DNA of 64,000 nt from Desulfobulbaceae bacterium DB1 (GCA_001914235.1 MQUF01000011.1:80801-144800); one strand, 5' to 3'. Positions 1 to 8,777 are shown, counted from the stretch's first letter. Translations and numbers: made by a program. The notes: a model not told the origin generated them from the letters alone.

Positions 1-2
1 GT

Positions 3-167
3 TTTTCCAAGGGCATCTCTTATCCTTCCATAAATCTGGCGCCGCTGCAGAAAAGTCTCTCCGACTATTCCATCGAGACCGCCGGTGCGGACTCCGGCAG
101 GAAACGATGGTCGATCGCGGTTGTCCTGCTCCATCCTGAACAGCTTGCGGTCGGAACAAAACCCTAA
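3..167 (+). CDS. C-terminal tail of an upstream protein (partial)
   Basis: An open frame enters from the left edge and stops with TAA at 165-167, giving 54 residues that end ...LLHPEQLAVGTKP. The composition looks protein-like (mixed hydrophobic and charged residues, no low complexity), but it is too short to assign to a family. A second open frame in phase 2 (ending about 137) is the competing reading and looks less protein-like because it is rich in Arg, His and Cys. The next gene starts about 160 bases downstream. Confidence 0.4.
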   Translation, partial: FSKGISYPSINLAPLQKSLSDYSIETAGADSGRKRWSIAVVLLHPEQLAVGTKP

Positions 168-325
168 CAGTTCGACTTTAGCAGATTCCGCCTCCCCTTT
201 TTTTATTTTTCACCCCGCCGCCTTTTTTTGCTATACTGGACTTAACCCGGTCGGCAAATTTCTTTGTTCGGCGTCGGCATGGCGGCACCCGACAGCACGG
301 CCGGTTTCCACCCAAAGGAGACGCA

Positions 326-820
326 ATGAAATATATTAAGATGGTGCTTCTCCCTTTTCTTGCCACAGCCGCCTTAATGACCGTCTACCAGATCGGCAAA
401 TTCTACCTTTTTGAAGGCCATTACACCATTTGGCAGTCACACATCATGACCATTTTCTTCACCTCGCTGATCGCCACCACCGTCTCCATCTCCATGGTCA
501 ACTGGGTTGAACGGGTCGAAAAAAGCAAACGAGAATTGGCCCTACGGGAGGCCAGACTGAAAACCCTGCAAATTACCATGCACACGGTCCATCATATCGT
601 CAATAATTTCTTGAACAGGTTGCTGCTTTTCAAACTTGAAACCGAGGAGCACGGGACGATCTCCCAGGCTTCCCTGGAAAAACTCGAAGCGGATATTTCG
701 GTCATCAGCAAGCAGCTGGCCGAACTGAGCGAACTTGAGAATCCGGGTAACTCCGAAGAATTTGACAAATTTTTCCCGATGAAGGCACAAAAAAACCAGA
801 TGGAAGAGCAAGGTCCATAA
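326..820 (+). CDS. Small membrane protein with kinase-dimerisation-like helix
   Basis: 164 residues. The start is supported by AAAGGAG nine bases upstream. Two hydrophobic segments (about residues 5-25 and 42-60) are followed by a charged helix and the segment MHTVHHIVNNFLNRLLLF (about 90-107), which resembles the H-box helix of histidine kinases, where a His is followed by N-x-L. No ATPase domain follows, so it cannot be a complete kinase. It could be a membrane-anchored phosphotransfer or dimerisation protein partnered with the histidine kinases downstream, but that is inference. The C-terminal 60 residues are acidic and probably coiled. The family was not recognised with certainty. Confidence 0.6.
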   Translation: MKYIKMVLLPFLATAALMTVYQIGKFYLFEGHYTIWQSHIMTIFFTSLIATTVSISMVNWVERVEKSKRELALREARLKTLQITMHTVHHIVNNFLNRLLLFKLETEEHGTISQASLEKLEADISVISKQLAELSELENPGNSEEFDKFFPMKAQKNQMEEQGP

Positions 821-935
821 CCGCCGACAAACACGAGCCGTTATCATATGCGGCAAAAAGCCGCATTTACTTCACGACTGCCGGGCGATATGGTATTTAT
901 ACCTATTCTTCCAGGTTTTTATTGAATAAAACGAA

Positions 936-953
936 AATGAATGGTTATTCATT
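936..953. promoter_or_regulatory. Palindromic operator candidate
   Basis: A perfect inverted repeat, AATGAAT-GGTT-ATTCATT, lies about 90 bases upstream of the tetrahaem cytochrome gene in an otherwise gene-free 220-base interval. Its size and AT-rich symmetry resemble operators of TetR-type dimeric repressors. No TetR gene is seen in the window, so the binding protein is unknown. Confidence 0.35.
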
Positions 954-1039
954 CATAGGCGAGGTCAAAACACAACATTTCAGCAACACCGACAAGCCCG
1001 ACATCCTTCCTTAACGCCCATTTTTAGCAAAAGGTCTTT

Positions 1040-1624
1040 ATGAAGCAGGATTGGTTTTCATCTCTTTTTCGCCACAGGCAAAAGCAAAAAAGTGTGACCT
1101 GGAAATGGTGTCTGGCCATGCATTGCTCCATTTTTGCGCAGATTGACAAACCGATATTTCTGTTGCTTTTCCTTGGACTCAGCTCGCTTCTCCTTCCCCG
1201 CCAGGCAATCGGCGCTGAACAGCAAACCCCGCCCCCCTCGGCAACATATGTCGGATCCCTCAAATGCCAACCCTGCCATGAAACGGAATACGACAATTTC
1301 GACAAGCATGCAAAAAAAAGCAACTCATACCGCAGTATCGAACGGCTGAAAAAAGGGTTGAGCGAAGAAGACCTCAAGAAATGTTATTCCTGCCATACCA
1401 CAGGATACGGCAAACCCGGGGGATTTGTCAGTGTTGAGCAAACACCGGAACTGAAAAATGCCGGTTGTGAAGTCTGCCATGGTCCGGGGTCGCTTCATTT
1501 AGAAAAAAAAGACCCGTCTTCCATTATCAGGCTGCCGACACTCAACGTCTGCTATTCCTGCCATACATCTGAAAGGTTGAGGGCTTTCAGGTTCACTCCG
1601 CTTATTCATGGGGGAGGGCACTGA
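1040..1624 (+). CDS. Tetrahaem c554-like cytochrome c
   Basis: 194 residues with four CXXCH haem c sites: CQPCH, CYSCH, CEVCH and CYSCH. The N-terminus is long and basic, then has a hydrophobic stretch (IFLLLFLGLSSLLL, about residues 40-53) ending near AIGAEQ, so it is a signal peptide or uncleaved anchor and the mature protein should be periplasmic. The spacing and the CEVCHGPGS motif match the cytochrome c554 family of small periplasmic electron carriers. The stop lies two bases before the start of the hybrid kinase, which itself carries a CXXCH motif, so the two are probably co-transcribed and functionally linked in redox sensing. The true start could be a later in-frame codon closer to the hydrophobic core. 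Confidence 0.75.
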   Translation: MKQDWFSSLFRHRQKQKSVTWKWCLAMHCSIFAQIDKPIFLLLFLGLSSLLLPRQAIGAEQQTPPPSATYVGSLKCQPCHETEYDNFDKHAKKSNSYRSIERLKKGLSEEDLKKCYSCHTTGYGKPGGFVSVEQTPELKNAGCEVCHGPGSLHLEKKDPSSIIRLPTLNVCYSCHTSERLRAFRFTPLIHGGGH

Positions 1625-1625
1625 T

Positions 1626-4600
1626 ATGAGCAAATCTCCCGGATTCATCCGCAAACACCTTGACCTGAAAACACTGATCACCATCGGTGTCACCTGCATC
1701 ATGGGAACGGTTATTTTTTTCAGCATCGTCAACCAACGGGAGCACAGTCGCGAACGAATGATGTCCTATGGACAGGACATGAAATCCCTGACCTATGCCG
1801 GCATCAAACATCCCATGGCGGTGGGCGACAGCCCTTCCATCGAAAAACAGCTCTTCGACATTGAGGGAGAGCTGGAAAATACCGAGGTCGTCATCTGTGA
1901 CTTCAATCAGCGCATCGTCTTTGCCACCCATGCCGACTACATCGGCCGGGACGTTTCCTTTGTCACCGACAACCAGGAAACACTAGACGCGCTCTCCTCC
2001 CTGCTCGAGCATTCCATCCAGCCGAAAACCGGATATTTCGAAGAAAAGGCCGACGGCCAGAATTTCCTCACCACCCTGCACATCATCACCAACGACACGG
2101 AATGCCACCACTGCCACGGCGAAACCAGAGAAGTCCTTGGCGCCCTGCTGGTCAGACAGTCCACCAATGCGACCTATGCAACGATTGCAACATTGCAGAA
2201 CCGGACCCTGATTATCTGTCTCATTGGAATCGCCGCGCTGATCGCCTTCATCTCTTTTCTCCTGGCGCGCATGGTGACCAAACCGGTTACGGAACTGGCG
2301 GCAAAGGCCAAACAGCTGGCCCAGGGGGATCTGTCCGTTTCGGTGCCGGTCACCTCGGATGACTCCATCGGCGTGCTCAGCAACTCCTTCAACTATATGG
2401 TGCTCAGCATAAAAGATCAGATCGAATATGCCAACAGCCTGAAGGAGGCCATCGCCGATCCGCTGATCACCGTGGACACCAACATGGTGGTCACCTTTAT
2501 CAACCAGGCCTGTGCATCAATCACCGGCTACAGCAAGCAGGAAACCGTCGGCAAACTGACCTGCCGCGACATTTTCCGCAGCGAGATATGCCGGAATGAC
2601 ATATGCGACACCACCTGCCCTTTGAAAAAATGCCTTGTTTCAGGCGAACGGGTGGCCGGCATCAGGACCACCATCCTCAATAAGCAAGGACGGGAAATCC
2701 CCATCATCACCAGCGCCAGCGCCCAAAAGGACGCGCACGGCAACATCACCGGCGCGGTGGAAATATTCAGGGACATCTCCATTGTTCTTGAGGCGGAACG
2801 GCTGGTATACATCAAAAAAATCGCTGAAAAGGAAGAAGAAGAACGGAAACACCTTGAGTCCCTGGCGGAAAACCTGCTCGGCATCCTGTCCCAGGTGTCA
2901 AACGGCAACCTGAAAGTCCGGGCCGCCGGCACCAACGGCCATGACGTCATGGACAAAATAGCGCAGCACATAAATTCAACCCTCGACAACCTGGAAAAGC
3001 TCTATCACAAAATCGCCTCCTTCAGCAAGGAAATGGAGCTTGAAGTGGCGCGACGCACCATGATGCTGCGCTCAAAAACCCTGTTGCTTGAACGGGCAAA
3101 CAAAGAACTGCAGGAACTCGACCGCCTGAAATCATCCTTTCTGGCCAACATGTCCCATGAGCTGAGAACACCGATGAACTCCATCCTGGGCTATACGGAT
3201 CTCCTGCTGGACCGGGTGGATGGAGAAATAAACGACGAGCAGGAAAAAAGTCTGCTGAAGGTGGAAAACAACGCCAAGCACCTGCTGGAATTGATTAACG
3301 ACATCCTGGACATGTCCAAGATAGAATCGGGCAAAATGGAGCTTGATATCAACAAAACGGAGCTCAAGGACTTCATGGAATATCTGGCCGTCTTTTTTCA
3401 ACCGGCCATCCAGGCGAAAAACCTGTATCTGAAATTTGATTTTGCCGAAGATACCCCGCCTGTTTATATCGACAAGGACAAAGTACGACAGATCTTCAAC
3501 AATCTTCTCTCGAACGCCATCAAATTCACCACCCTGGGCGGCATCATTGTCCATGTCAAACCATCAACCCTGGTCGGCGCCGCCGAGACAACGCCGCTTT
3601 TTGTTGAAATCTGCATCGAGGACACCGGCATCGGCATCCAGCCGGAGGATATGGAGAAGCTTTTCGACAAATTTACCCAGATCAATGTTTCCGCCTGCAG
3701 GCAGTATGAAGGAACCGGCCTCGGGCTGAGCATAGCCCGGGGCCTGGTTGTCTTGCATCGCGGCGTCATCTGGGCGGAAAGTGAATTCGGCAAGGGCAGC
3801 AGATTTTATTTTACCCTGCCGGCCCAGAAAAAAATTCTTGAAAGAACCGAAGAACCGATCATCGAACAGGAGATGGCGGAAACCCTGGCCGAATATTTTG
3901 ACAAACCGGTCGACATATTTCTCAAAAATCCAATTTACGGCGGCCAGCCGGTCAAGTGCTGGGAATTCCAGCACTGCGGCCAGTCAAGCTGCCCGGCTTA
4001 CGGCAACAAGGAGCTCCGTTGCTGGCTTATTGCCGGAATTCATTGCAAAGGGGTAAAAGTTGCCAAATTCCCGGAAAAGGCCGCCTTCTGCAAGGGCTGC
4101 GACATCATCGAAAATCTTGTTATTGAAGAATGCAAGTTTCAGGACCCGAAAACACTGCTGGAGGGCATCGGTCAAGCCGCCCATGAGCAAGAGGCCGTCA
4201 CGGAAAAAACCATCATGGCCATTGACGACAATCCCGAGGTGATAGAGCTGATCCGAAAAAACATCGGCACGGAGTACACCGTTGTCGGCCTGTTAAGCGG
4301 CCAGGGGGCCGTTGAAACCGCCAAGAAAATCAAACCGTTGGCCATTACCCTTGACATCATGATGCCGGAAAGAAACGGCTGGCTGGTTCTGCAGGATTTG
4401 AAACGAAATCCGGATACCCAGGATATCCCGGTTATCATCCTTTCCATCGTTGACGAAAAACAAACAGGATTCAGCCTGGGAGCAGCGGAATATCTGGTGA
4501 AACCGATCAACAAAAAAATCCTGCTGCACAAACTGAAAAATATCGAGAAACTCACTCACATTAAAAATATCCTGATTGTCGACAGCGAGCATGACACCTG

Positions 4601-4931
4601 TGAGCTCCTGGAAAGCGTCCTGCTGGCCGAGGGGTACCAGGTGCGAACCGCGGCAACCAGCGGCGATGCCATGCAGGCGATTAAGGCCTCTGCGCCGGAT
4701 TTGCTCGTTCTTAACCTGATCATGCCGGACGCCCATGGTTTTGACTTGATCGAATTCGTCAAAAGCAGAAAGGAGATAAAAAGCACCCCGCTTGTTCTGA
4801 TTACCAACCAGGATTTAAGCGAAGAAGACATGAATGCCCTGAACGGACAAATCCAGGTTACCTTGAACAAAGGAATCCTTTCGGAACAAAACCTGCTTGA
4901 AGAATTAAAGAAAACAATCAAGAAAATGTGA
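1626..4931 (+). CDS. Haem-motif hybrid sensor histidine kinase with two-CW and two receiver domains
   Basis: About 1101 residues. ATG at 1626 is preferred over ATG at 1608 because GGGGGAGG precedes it and it avoids overlap with the cytochrome. Order: TM1 (about 17-37); periplasmic sensor domain with CHHCH near residue 160, a c-type haem site; TM2 (about 195-215); HAMP; PAS with several Cys (CRDIF...CRNDICDTTCPLKKC); coiled coil; HisKA with SHELRTPMNS (about 510); HATPase with NLLSNAIKFT and GTGLGLS; a two-CW cysteine module (CWEFQHCG...CPAYG...CW...CKGC, about 777-830); then two receivers. Receiver 1 keeps the phosphoacceptor Asp (TLDIMMPE). Receiver 2 has Asn there (VLNLIMPD), so it is probably a pseudo-receiver. 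The likely role is a redox or ligand sensor at the membrane, signalling to the response regulators downstream. Confidence 0.85.
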   Translation: MSKSPGFIRKHLDLKTLITIGVTCIMGTVIFFSIVNQREHSRERMMSYGQDMKSLTYAGIKHPMAVGDSPSIEKQLFDIEGELENTEVVICDFNQRIVFATHADYIGRDVSFVTDNQETLDALSSLLEHSIQPKTGYFEEKADGQNFLTTLHIITNDTECHHCHGETREVLGALLVRQSTNATYATIATLQNRTLIICLIGIAALIAFISFLLARMVTKPVTELAAKAKQLAQGDLSVSVPVTSDDSIGVLSNSFNYMVLSIKDQIEYANSLKEAIADPLITVDTNMVVTFINQACASITGYSKQETVGKLTCRDIFRSEICRNDICDTTCPLKKCLVSGERVAGIRTTILNKQGREIPIITSASAQKDAHGNITGAVEIFRDISIVLEAERLVYIKKIAEKEEEERKHLESLAENLLGILSQVSNGNLKVRAAGTNGHDVMDKIAQHINSTLDNLEKLYHKIASFSKEMELEVARRTMMLRSKTLLLERANKELQELDRLKSSFLANMSHELRTPMNSILGYTDLLLDRVDGEINDEQEKSLLKVENNAKHLLELINDILDMSKIESGKMELDINKTELKDFMEYLAVFFQPAIQAKNLYLKFDFAEDTPPVYIDKDKVRQIFNNLLSNAIKFTTLGGIIVHVKPSTLVGAAETTPLFVEICIEDTGIGIQPEDMEKLFDKFTQINVSACRQYEGTGLGLSIARGLVVLHRGVIWAESEFGKGSRFYFTLPAQKKILERTEEPIIEQEMAETLAEYFDKPVDIFLKNPIYGGQPVKCWEFQHCGQSSCPAYGNKELRCWLIAGIHCKGVKVAKFPEKAAFCKGCDIIENLVIEECKFQDPKTLLEGIGQAAHEQEAVTEKTIMAIDDNPEVIELIRKNIGTEYTVVGLLSGQGAVETAKKIKPLAITLDIMMPERNGWLVLQDLKRNPDTQDIPVIILSIVDEKQTGFSLGAAEYLVKPINKKILLHKLKNIEKLTHIKNILIVDSEHDTCELLESVLLAEGYQVRTAATSGDAMQAIKASAPDLLVLNLIMPDAHGFDLIEFVKSRKEIKSTPLVLITNQDLSEEDMNALNGQIQVTLNKGILSEQNLLEELKKTIKKM

Positions 4932-4978
4932 GCCAAGACGGCTCAAATGATTCTCCCCCCGGGGATCGCAGGTGACCA

Positions 4979-5395
4979 ATGGCCGAGAAAAAAAAGATTT
5001 TGATTGCTGATGACAATCAGGACAGCCGTGAACTGGTGAGAAAAATTCTGCGCAAGGACGACTATCTGCTGCTTGAGGCAATTGACGGGGAAGACGCCCT
5101 GCACAAAATCATCGAGGAAAAGCCTGATCTGGTCCTGATGGATATCTCCATGCCGAAAATAAACGGCTACGATCTGACGCGGATGATTAAGTCCGGCGAC
5201 CAGAAGGACACCACAATCATTGCCCTGACCGCCCATGCCATGAAGGGCGACAGAGCCACCGCCATGGACGCGGGCTGCAACGGCTACATCACAAAACCCA
5301 TCAATGTGCGGGAATTTGCCGATCAGATCAGAAAATACCTCAACGCTTCCACCGCAAATCAGGCGTTGAGCGATGCGGAAATCGATCTGCACTGA
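4979..5395 (+). CDS. Stand-alone response-regulator receiver protein
   Basis: 138 residues, a single CheY-like receiver. ILIADDNQDS carries the acidic pocket, VLMDISMPK the phosphoacceptor Asp, ALTAHA the conserved Thr region and YITKPINVREF the conserved Lys. It has no output domain, so it probably acts through protein contact or phosphorelay. It sits between the hybrid kinase and a receiver-kinase. It is strikingly similar to the receiver fused at the C-terminus of the sigma-54 activator at 13213-15219: both share DDNQDSRELVRKIL, DGEDALHKII and YITKPINVREFA, which points to a duplication within the window. Confidence 0.85.
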   Translation: MAEKKKILIADDNQDSRELVRKILRKDDYLLLEAIDGEDALHKIIEEKPDLVLMDISMPKINGYDLTRMIKSGDQKDTTIIALTAHAMKGDRATAMDAGCNGYITKPINVREFADQIRKYLNASTANQALSDAEIDLH

Positions 5396-5463
5396 ACAGG
5401 GGTACGAGTTCTCGCAAAGATCTCTTCCCCGCTGTTTCGACTCACCATGTTTTCTTCGTCACC

Positions 5464-6570
5464 ATGAGCACGAATGCCATGAATCCAAAAGGCAAAATTT
5501 TAATCATTGACGACAATGTCGACACGGTTGAGCTCCTGCGCAAACGATTCCTGGCCGAGGGTTATGAGACGGAGGAGGCGTACGACGGAGTGACCGGACT
5601 GGAGAAATTCCATACTGCCGAACCGGACCTTGTCATTTTGGACGTCATGATGCCGAATATGGATGGCTATGAAGTCTGCAAAAGGCTCAACCTCAATGGT
5701 GCCGCGGCGCATATTCCGATACTCATGCTCACCGCCAAAAGCGAAATCCCGGATAAAATAAAAGGCTTTGATATCGGCGCGGATGATTACATCACAAAGC
5801 CCTTTGATTTCAAGGAACTGGCCGCCCGGGTCCGATCGCTTCTCACCCAGAGAACCCTGAATAAACAACAGGCGGAACAGGAAAAACTGCACGCTCTCGA
5901 TCATGTGGTGGATGAAATCTCCCACGAGGTGCGCAACCCCCTGGTGGCCATCGGCGGCTTTGCCCGGCGCGTCCGGAAAAGCCTGCCCGAGGGCAGTCCG
6001 AACTGCCAGTACATGGACATTATTTTGCGCAACGTCGAAGTGCTGGAAAAAATGGTTCACCAGATGATGACCCTGAAAAGCGCAACCTTGAGCTTCATCG
6101 AACCAACGGACATCAACGAATTGACAGCAAAAGCCTTGAGCACGCACCACGCGCGAATAGAAAAAAAACAAATCAAAATCAACACGCGATTCATGGAAAA
6201 TATCCCGCAGATTGCGGTTGATCGGGATAATATGACCCAGGCGATCGCTCATGTCATTCAAAATGCCATTGAAGCCATGGAAGGAGAAGATCGGCGCCTG
6301 GAAATCACCACCGGCATGGATGGAGGATATGTCGAAATAGAGATTACGGATACCGGCAAAGGTATCCACAAAGAAAAGATAAAAAATATCTACGATCCTT
6401 TTTTCAGCTCAAAGACATACGGTCCGGGACTGGGCTTGACCTTTGTCCTGAAAACAATCCAGAACCACAAAGGCCAGATTACCGTCAGCAGCAAGGCACA
6501 GCAGGGATCAACATTTTTGCTCAGACTCCCCGTCAATACCAAACCGACTGAATCCGCCAAACCCGCCTGA
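5464..6570 (+). CDS. Receiver-histidine kinase (REC-HisKA-HATPase)
   Basis: 368 residues, soluble, no membrane segment. An N-terminal receiver (about 10-125) with DDNVDT, LVILDVMMPN and YITKPFDFKEL is followed by a dimerisation domain with the H-box DEISHEVRNPLVAIGGF, then an ATPase domain with the N-box HVIQNAIEAM, DTGKGI, an F-box-like YDPFFSSK and the G2 box GPGLGLT. Having the receiver first means this kinase is probably itself controlled by phosphorylation, as in a phosphorelay. It is a close paralogue of 15216-16292. It lies 68 bases after the stand-alone receiver and closes the first signalling cluster. Confidence 0.85.
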   Translation: MSTNAMNPKGKILIIDDNVDTVELLRKRFLAEGYETEEAYDGVTGLEKFHTAEPDLVILDVMMPNMDGYEVCKRLNLNGAAAHIPILMLTAKSEIPDKIKGFDIGADDYITKPFDFKELAARVRSLLTQRTLNKQQAEQEKLHALDHVVDEISHEVRNPLVAIGGFARRVRKSLPEGSPNCQYMDIILRNVEVLEKMVHQMMTLKSATLSFIEPTDINELTAKALSTHHARIEKKQIKINTRFMENIPQIAVDRDNMTQAIAHVIQNAIEAMEGEDRRLEITTGMDGGYVEIEITDTGKGIHKEKIKNIYDPFFSSKTYGPGLGLTFVLKTIQNHKGQITVSSKAQQGSTFLLRLPVNTKPTESAKPA

Positions 6571-6666
6571 CAAATTACCACCACCCACCGCAGGGCCGGC
6601 AATCGCATTCCCAAACTCGCCGCCTATCTTTTCGGCAAAAATCCTGCCCTCCGGAAATCCGCTCTC

Positions 6667-6716
6667 CTTGCAGAAATGGAACCATTCGTCGGCAAACCGA
6701 TTGCAATTTCGCAATC
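6667..6716. promoter_or_regulatory. TTGCA-type upstream activator sites
   Basis: Two candidate enhancer sites lie about 75-125 bases upstream of the sigma-54 promoter at 6791. The first, 6667-6684, reads CCTTGCAGAAATGGAACC and differs at only three of 18 positions from the perfect inverted repeat at 10345-10362. The second, 6699-6716, is an inverted repeat GATTGC-AATTTC-GCAATC. Binding by a Fis-type HTH activator encoded in this window is inferred from arrangement. Confidence 0.45.
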
Positions 6717-6790
6717 ATCCCCGCATCCTCCTCAGCCTTCTCCTTCGCTAACAAACTGATATAACAGCAACAAATGCAGGGTGACAGGGG

Positions 6791-6806
6791 TGGCACATTA
6801 AATGCT
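6791..6806 (+). promoter_or_regulatory. Sigma-54 (-24/-12) promoter
   Basis: TGGCAC-ATTAA-ATGC gives GG-N10-GC spacing, matching the sigma-54 consensus TGGCAC-N5-TTGC except for A for T. It is 185 bases upstream of the ATG of the PAS/AAA activator-like gene at 6986 and is preceded by TTGCA-type sites. The rest of the 415-base interval 6571-6985 holds no gene I can support. Confidence 0.6.
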
Positions 6807-6985
6807 CCCTAGAAATATGGAGACATGGCTCACAGAAGAGTAATTCGTTTTATTGTGGTCCATGGTCATCCGGAAATATCCGAGAACAGAGCCAAAGAAA
6901 GCGGCACAGGACTGCCCGGCACCCGTTACACGCCTTCTTGCGGTTTTTCCAGCCATTACCGGCGCGACATACTTTTTTTAAAAAA

Positions 6986-8425
6986 ATGGGCGAAATTGTG
7001 ACCGTTAAAAAAACAAAGAATTGTAACGGATGCGAATCCCTCACTTTCCGCGCAGCAGACTATGATGCATCCCCATCAGCGAATTCCTTCGAACAACTGC
7101 AAATACGTCCGGAATCCATCCTGGACAGCATTTCCGACGGAGTTTTCACGGTTGACACGCAACTGCGGATCACATCATTTAATCGAGCCGCCGAAGCGAT
7201 CACCGGCGTATCGCGGCGCAAGGCCATTGGCCGGCCCTGCGCGAAAATATTCTGCTCCAGTCTGTGCGACACAGATTGCCCGATGTTGAAAACTCTGGCA
7301 ACCGGCAATCCCACGCTTAACCTTTATGCCTTCATCACCAATGCCGAAGGCTACCAGATTCCGGTCAATGTCTCCACCACGCTTTTACGCGATAAAGAAA
7401 ACGAGATTGTCGGCGGCGCGGAAACCTTTCAAGATCTGAGCCTGATCGCCAAACTGCCGGAAAATGCCGGAAGCCGGATCCAGGTAAGCGAAATGATAAC
7501 CCGCAACCCGGCCATGGGCCGGGTAATCAAGATATTACCGCAAATAGCCGCTGCCGGAAAACCGGTGCTTATTGAGGGTGAAAACGGCACAGGCAAAGAA
7601 ATGGTAGCGCGCGCCATCCACACCTTCAGCCCGCGCCGGGACAAACCTTTTATCCCGATAAAATGCGGCGCTCTTCACGGGGATTTCCCATTTGCAGAGC
7701 TCACGAACGATTTCCCGGAAATTTCTCCTCCCCGGAATAATCAGGCAAACCGACTCTGGTTCCCCCCGGGAAGCACGCTCTTTTTTGACGATATCAGCGA
7801 AATCGCCCCCCCCGGGCAAAGCCGTTTCCTGGACATGCTCGAGGCAAAAACGGAAATTCCCACTGATGCCGGCGGATCAGGCATCGGAGGAGTGCGCCTC
7901 ATTGCCGCCACCAGCCGCGACGACCGTACCCGCCAAATTCATTGCATCACCTTGAAACTGCCGCCTTTACGACAACGGAAAGAGGATATTCCGCTGTTGA
8001 CCGATCATATCCTCAGCCGGGCCAATCTTTTACAAAACAAATCCGTTCACGGTGTCAGCCCGGAAACGATGGCCTTGCTGATGGCTTATGACTTTCCCGG
8101 CAATATCAGCGAACTGAAAAACATTATCATTCACTCGTTCAATGAATGCGACGAAGGCTTTATTTGCCCGGCGCATCTGCCTGCGGAATTACAAAAAAAT
8201 CCTGTGACGGCACTCAAATCATTCGACATTGAAAAGGCGGTGCAGGCAACAGAGGCGCAGACAATTATTGCCGCCCTCAAGCGCAACAATTATAACCGCA
8301 AGGCCGCGGCGCGGGATCTCGGCATTCATAAAAGTACATTTTTTCGCAAGATTAAACATCTTGGGATCATTCTGCCGCAAACGGATGGCCGTTTCCGTCT
8401 GTCCGCATCCGGCAGCTGCAAATAA
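6986..8425 (+). CDS. Degenerate sigma-54 activator-like regulator (PAS-AAA-Fis HTH)
   Basis: About 479 residues from ATG 6986; no good ribosome site is visible. An N-terminal PAS (about 40-150) carries the Cys motif CAKIFCSSLCDTDCP. A sigma-54 type AAA+ domain follows with an intact Walker A (GENGTGKE) but a Walker B-like FFDDISE in place of FLDEIGE. The region that should hold ESELFG...GAFTGA is replaced by a divergent stretch after CGALHGDF, and the segment before LPPLRQRKEDIP that normally carries FREDLYYRL is missing. A Fis-type HTH (NNYNRKAAARDLGIHKSTFF, about 430-465) is intact. Without the GAFTGA loop it should not open sigma-54 complexes; it may be a DNA-bound repressor or a partner of the intact activator at 13213. 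Its own promoter looks sigma-54 dependent. Confidence 0.8.
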   Translation: MGEIVTVKKTKNCNGCESLTFRAADYDASPSANSFEQLQIRPESILDSISDGVFTVDTQLRITSFNRAAEAITGVSRRKAIGRPCAKIFCSSLCDTDCPMLKTLATGNPTLNLYAFITNAEGYQIPVNVSTTLLRDKENEIVGGAETFQDLSLIAKLPENAGSRIQVSEMITRNPAMGRVIKILPQIAAAGKPVLIEGENGTGKEMVARAIHTFSPRRDKPFIPIKCGALHGDFPFAELTNDFPEISPPRNNQANRLWFPPGSTLFFDDISEIAPPGQSRFLDMLEAKTEIPTDAGGSGIGGVRLIAATSRDDRTRQIHCITLKLPPLRQRKEDIPLLTDHILSRANLLQNKSVHGVSPETMALLMAYDFPGNISELKNIIIHSFNECDEGFICPAHLPAELQKNPVTALKSFDIEKAVQATEAQTIIAALKRNNYNRKAAARDLGIHKSTFFRKIKHLGIILPQTDGRFRLSASGSCK

Positions 8426-8613
8426 TCCACGGGGAATTTGCCGTTTATCGCCAGGCAAAACCCTGGAATTGCGCCCATCAAATCGATCATTGCAAAATTG
8501 CAAACTTTCTTGCGTTGCACCATTGCATACTCGCAAGCACACACAGCGCGATAATGAGTCGCCGCTTCTCGCAATATCTTGATATCACTCATTAAACCAA
8601 CGAGTCGCGTTTC

Positions 8614-8629
8614 TGGCACACAAGATGCA
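8614..8629 (+). promoter_or_regulatory. Sigma-54 (-24/-12) promoter with TTGCA repeats upstream
   Basis: TGGCAC-ACAAG-ATGCA has exact GG-N10-GC spacing. About 90-125 bases upstream (8492-8527) is a run of TTGCA repeats, including TTGCAAAATTGCAA and GTTGCACCATTGCA, plausible enhancer sites. The promoter faces the gene at 8778 and is about 150 bases from its start, leaving a long leader. Confidence 0.65.
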
Positions 8630-8650
8630 TTTACTATGAAGTAAAGACGA

Positions 8651-8740
8651 CCTCGATCCTGCAACAAAGGAGAATCGAGGCGGGCAAAGGCGGGATCAGG
8701 GACGCCTGATCCCGCGGCAAGACCGCGGCCCCAAAAACAG
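8651..8740 (+). promoter_or_regulatory. Structured 5' leader with three successive hairpins
   Basis: Between the sigma-54 promoter and the ATG at 8778 are three stems. CCTCGAT/ATCGAGG is at 8651-8657 and 8674-8680, with a loop containing AAAGGAG. A perfect 11-bp stem, GCGGGATCAGG/CCTGATCCCGC, spans 8690-8715. A shorter GCGG/CCGC stem follows directly. No run of T follows, so it is not an ordinary terminator. It could be a regulatory leader or RNA stability element. I could not match it to a known riboswitch. Confidence 0.4.
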
Positions 8741-8777
8741 CAGAACTTTTTAAATTGAAAAATAGAGGAGGAACGCC

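Noticed and set aside
8651..8740. Leader hairpins considered as a c-di-GMP or cGAMP riboswitch
   Set aside because: The conserved GEMM loop and receptor sequences were not found in the expected order.
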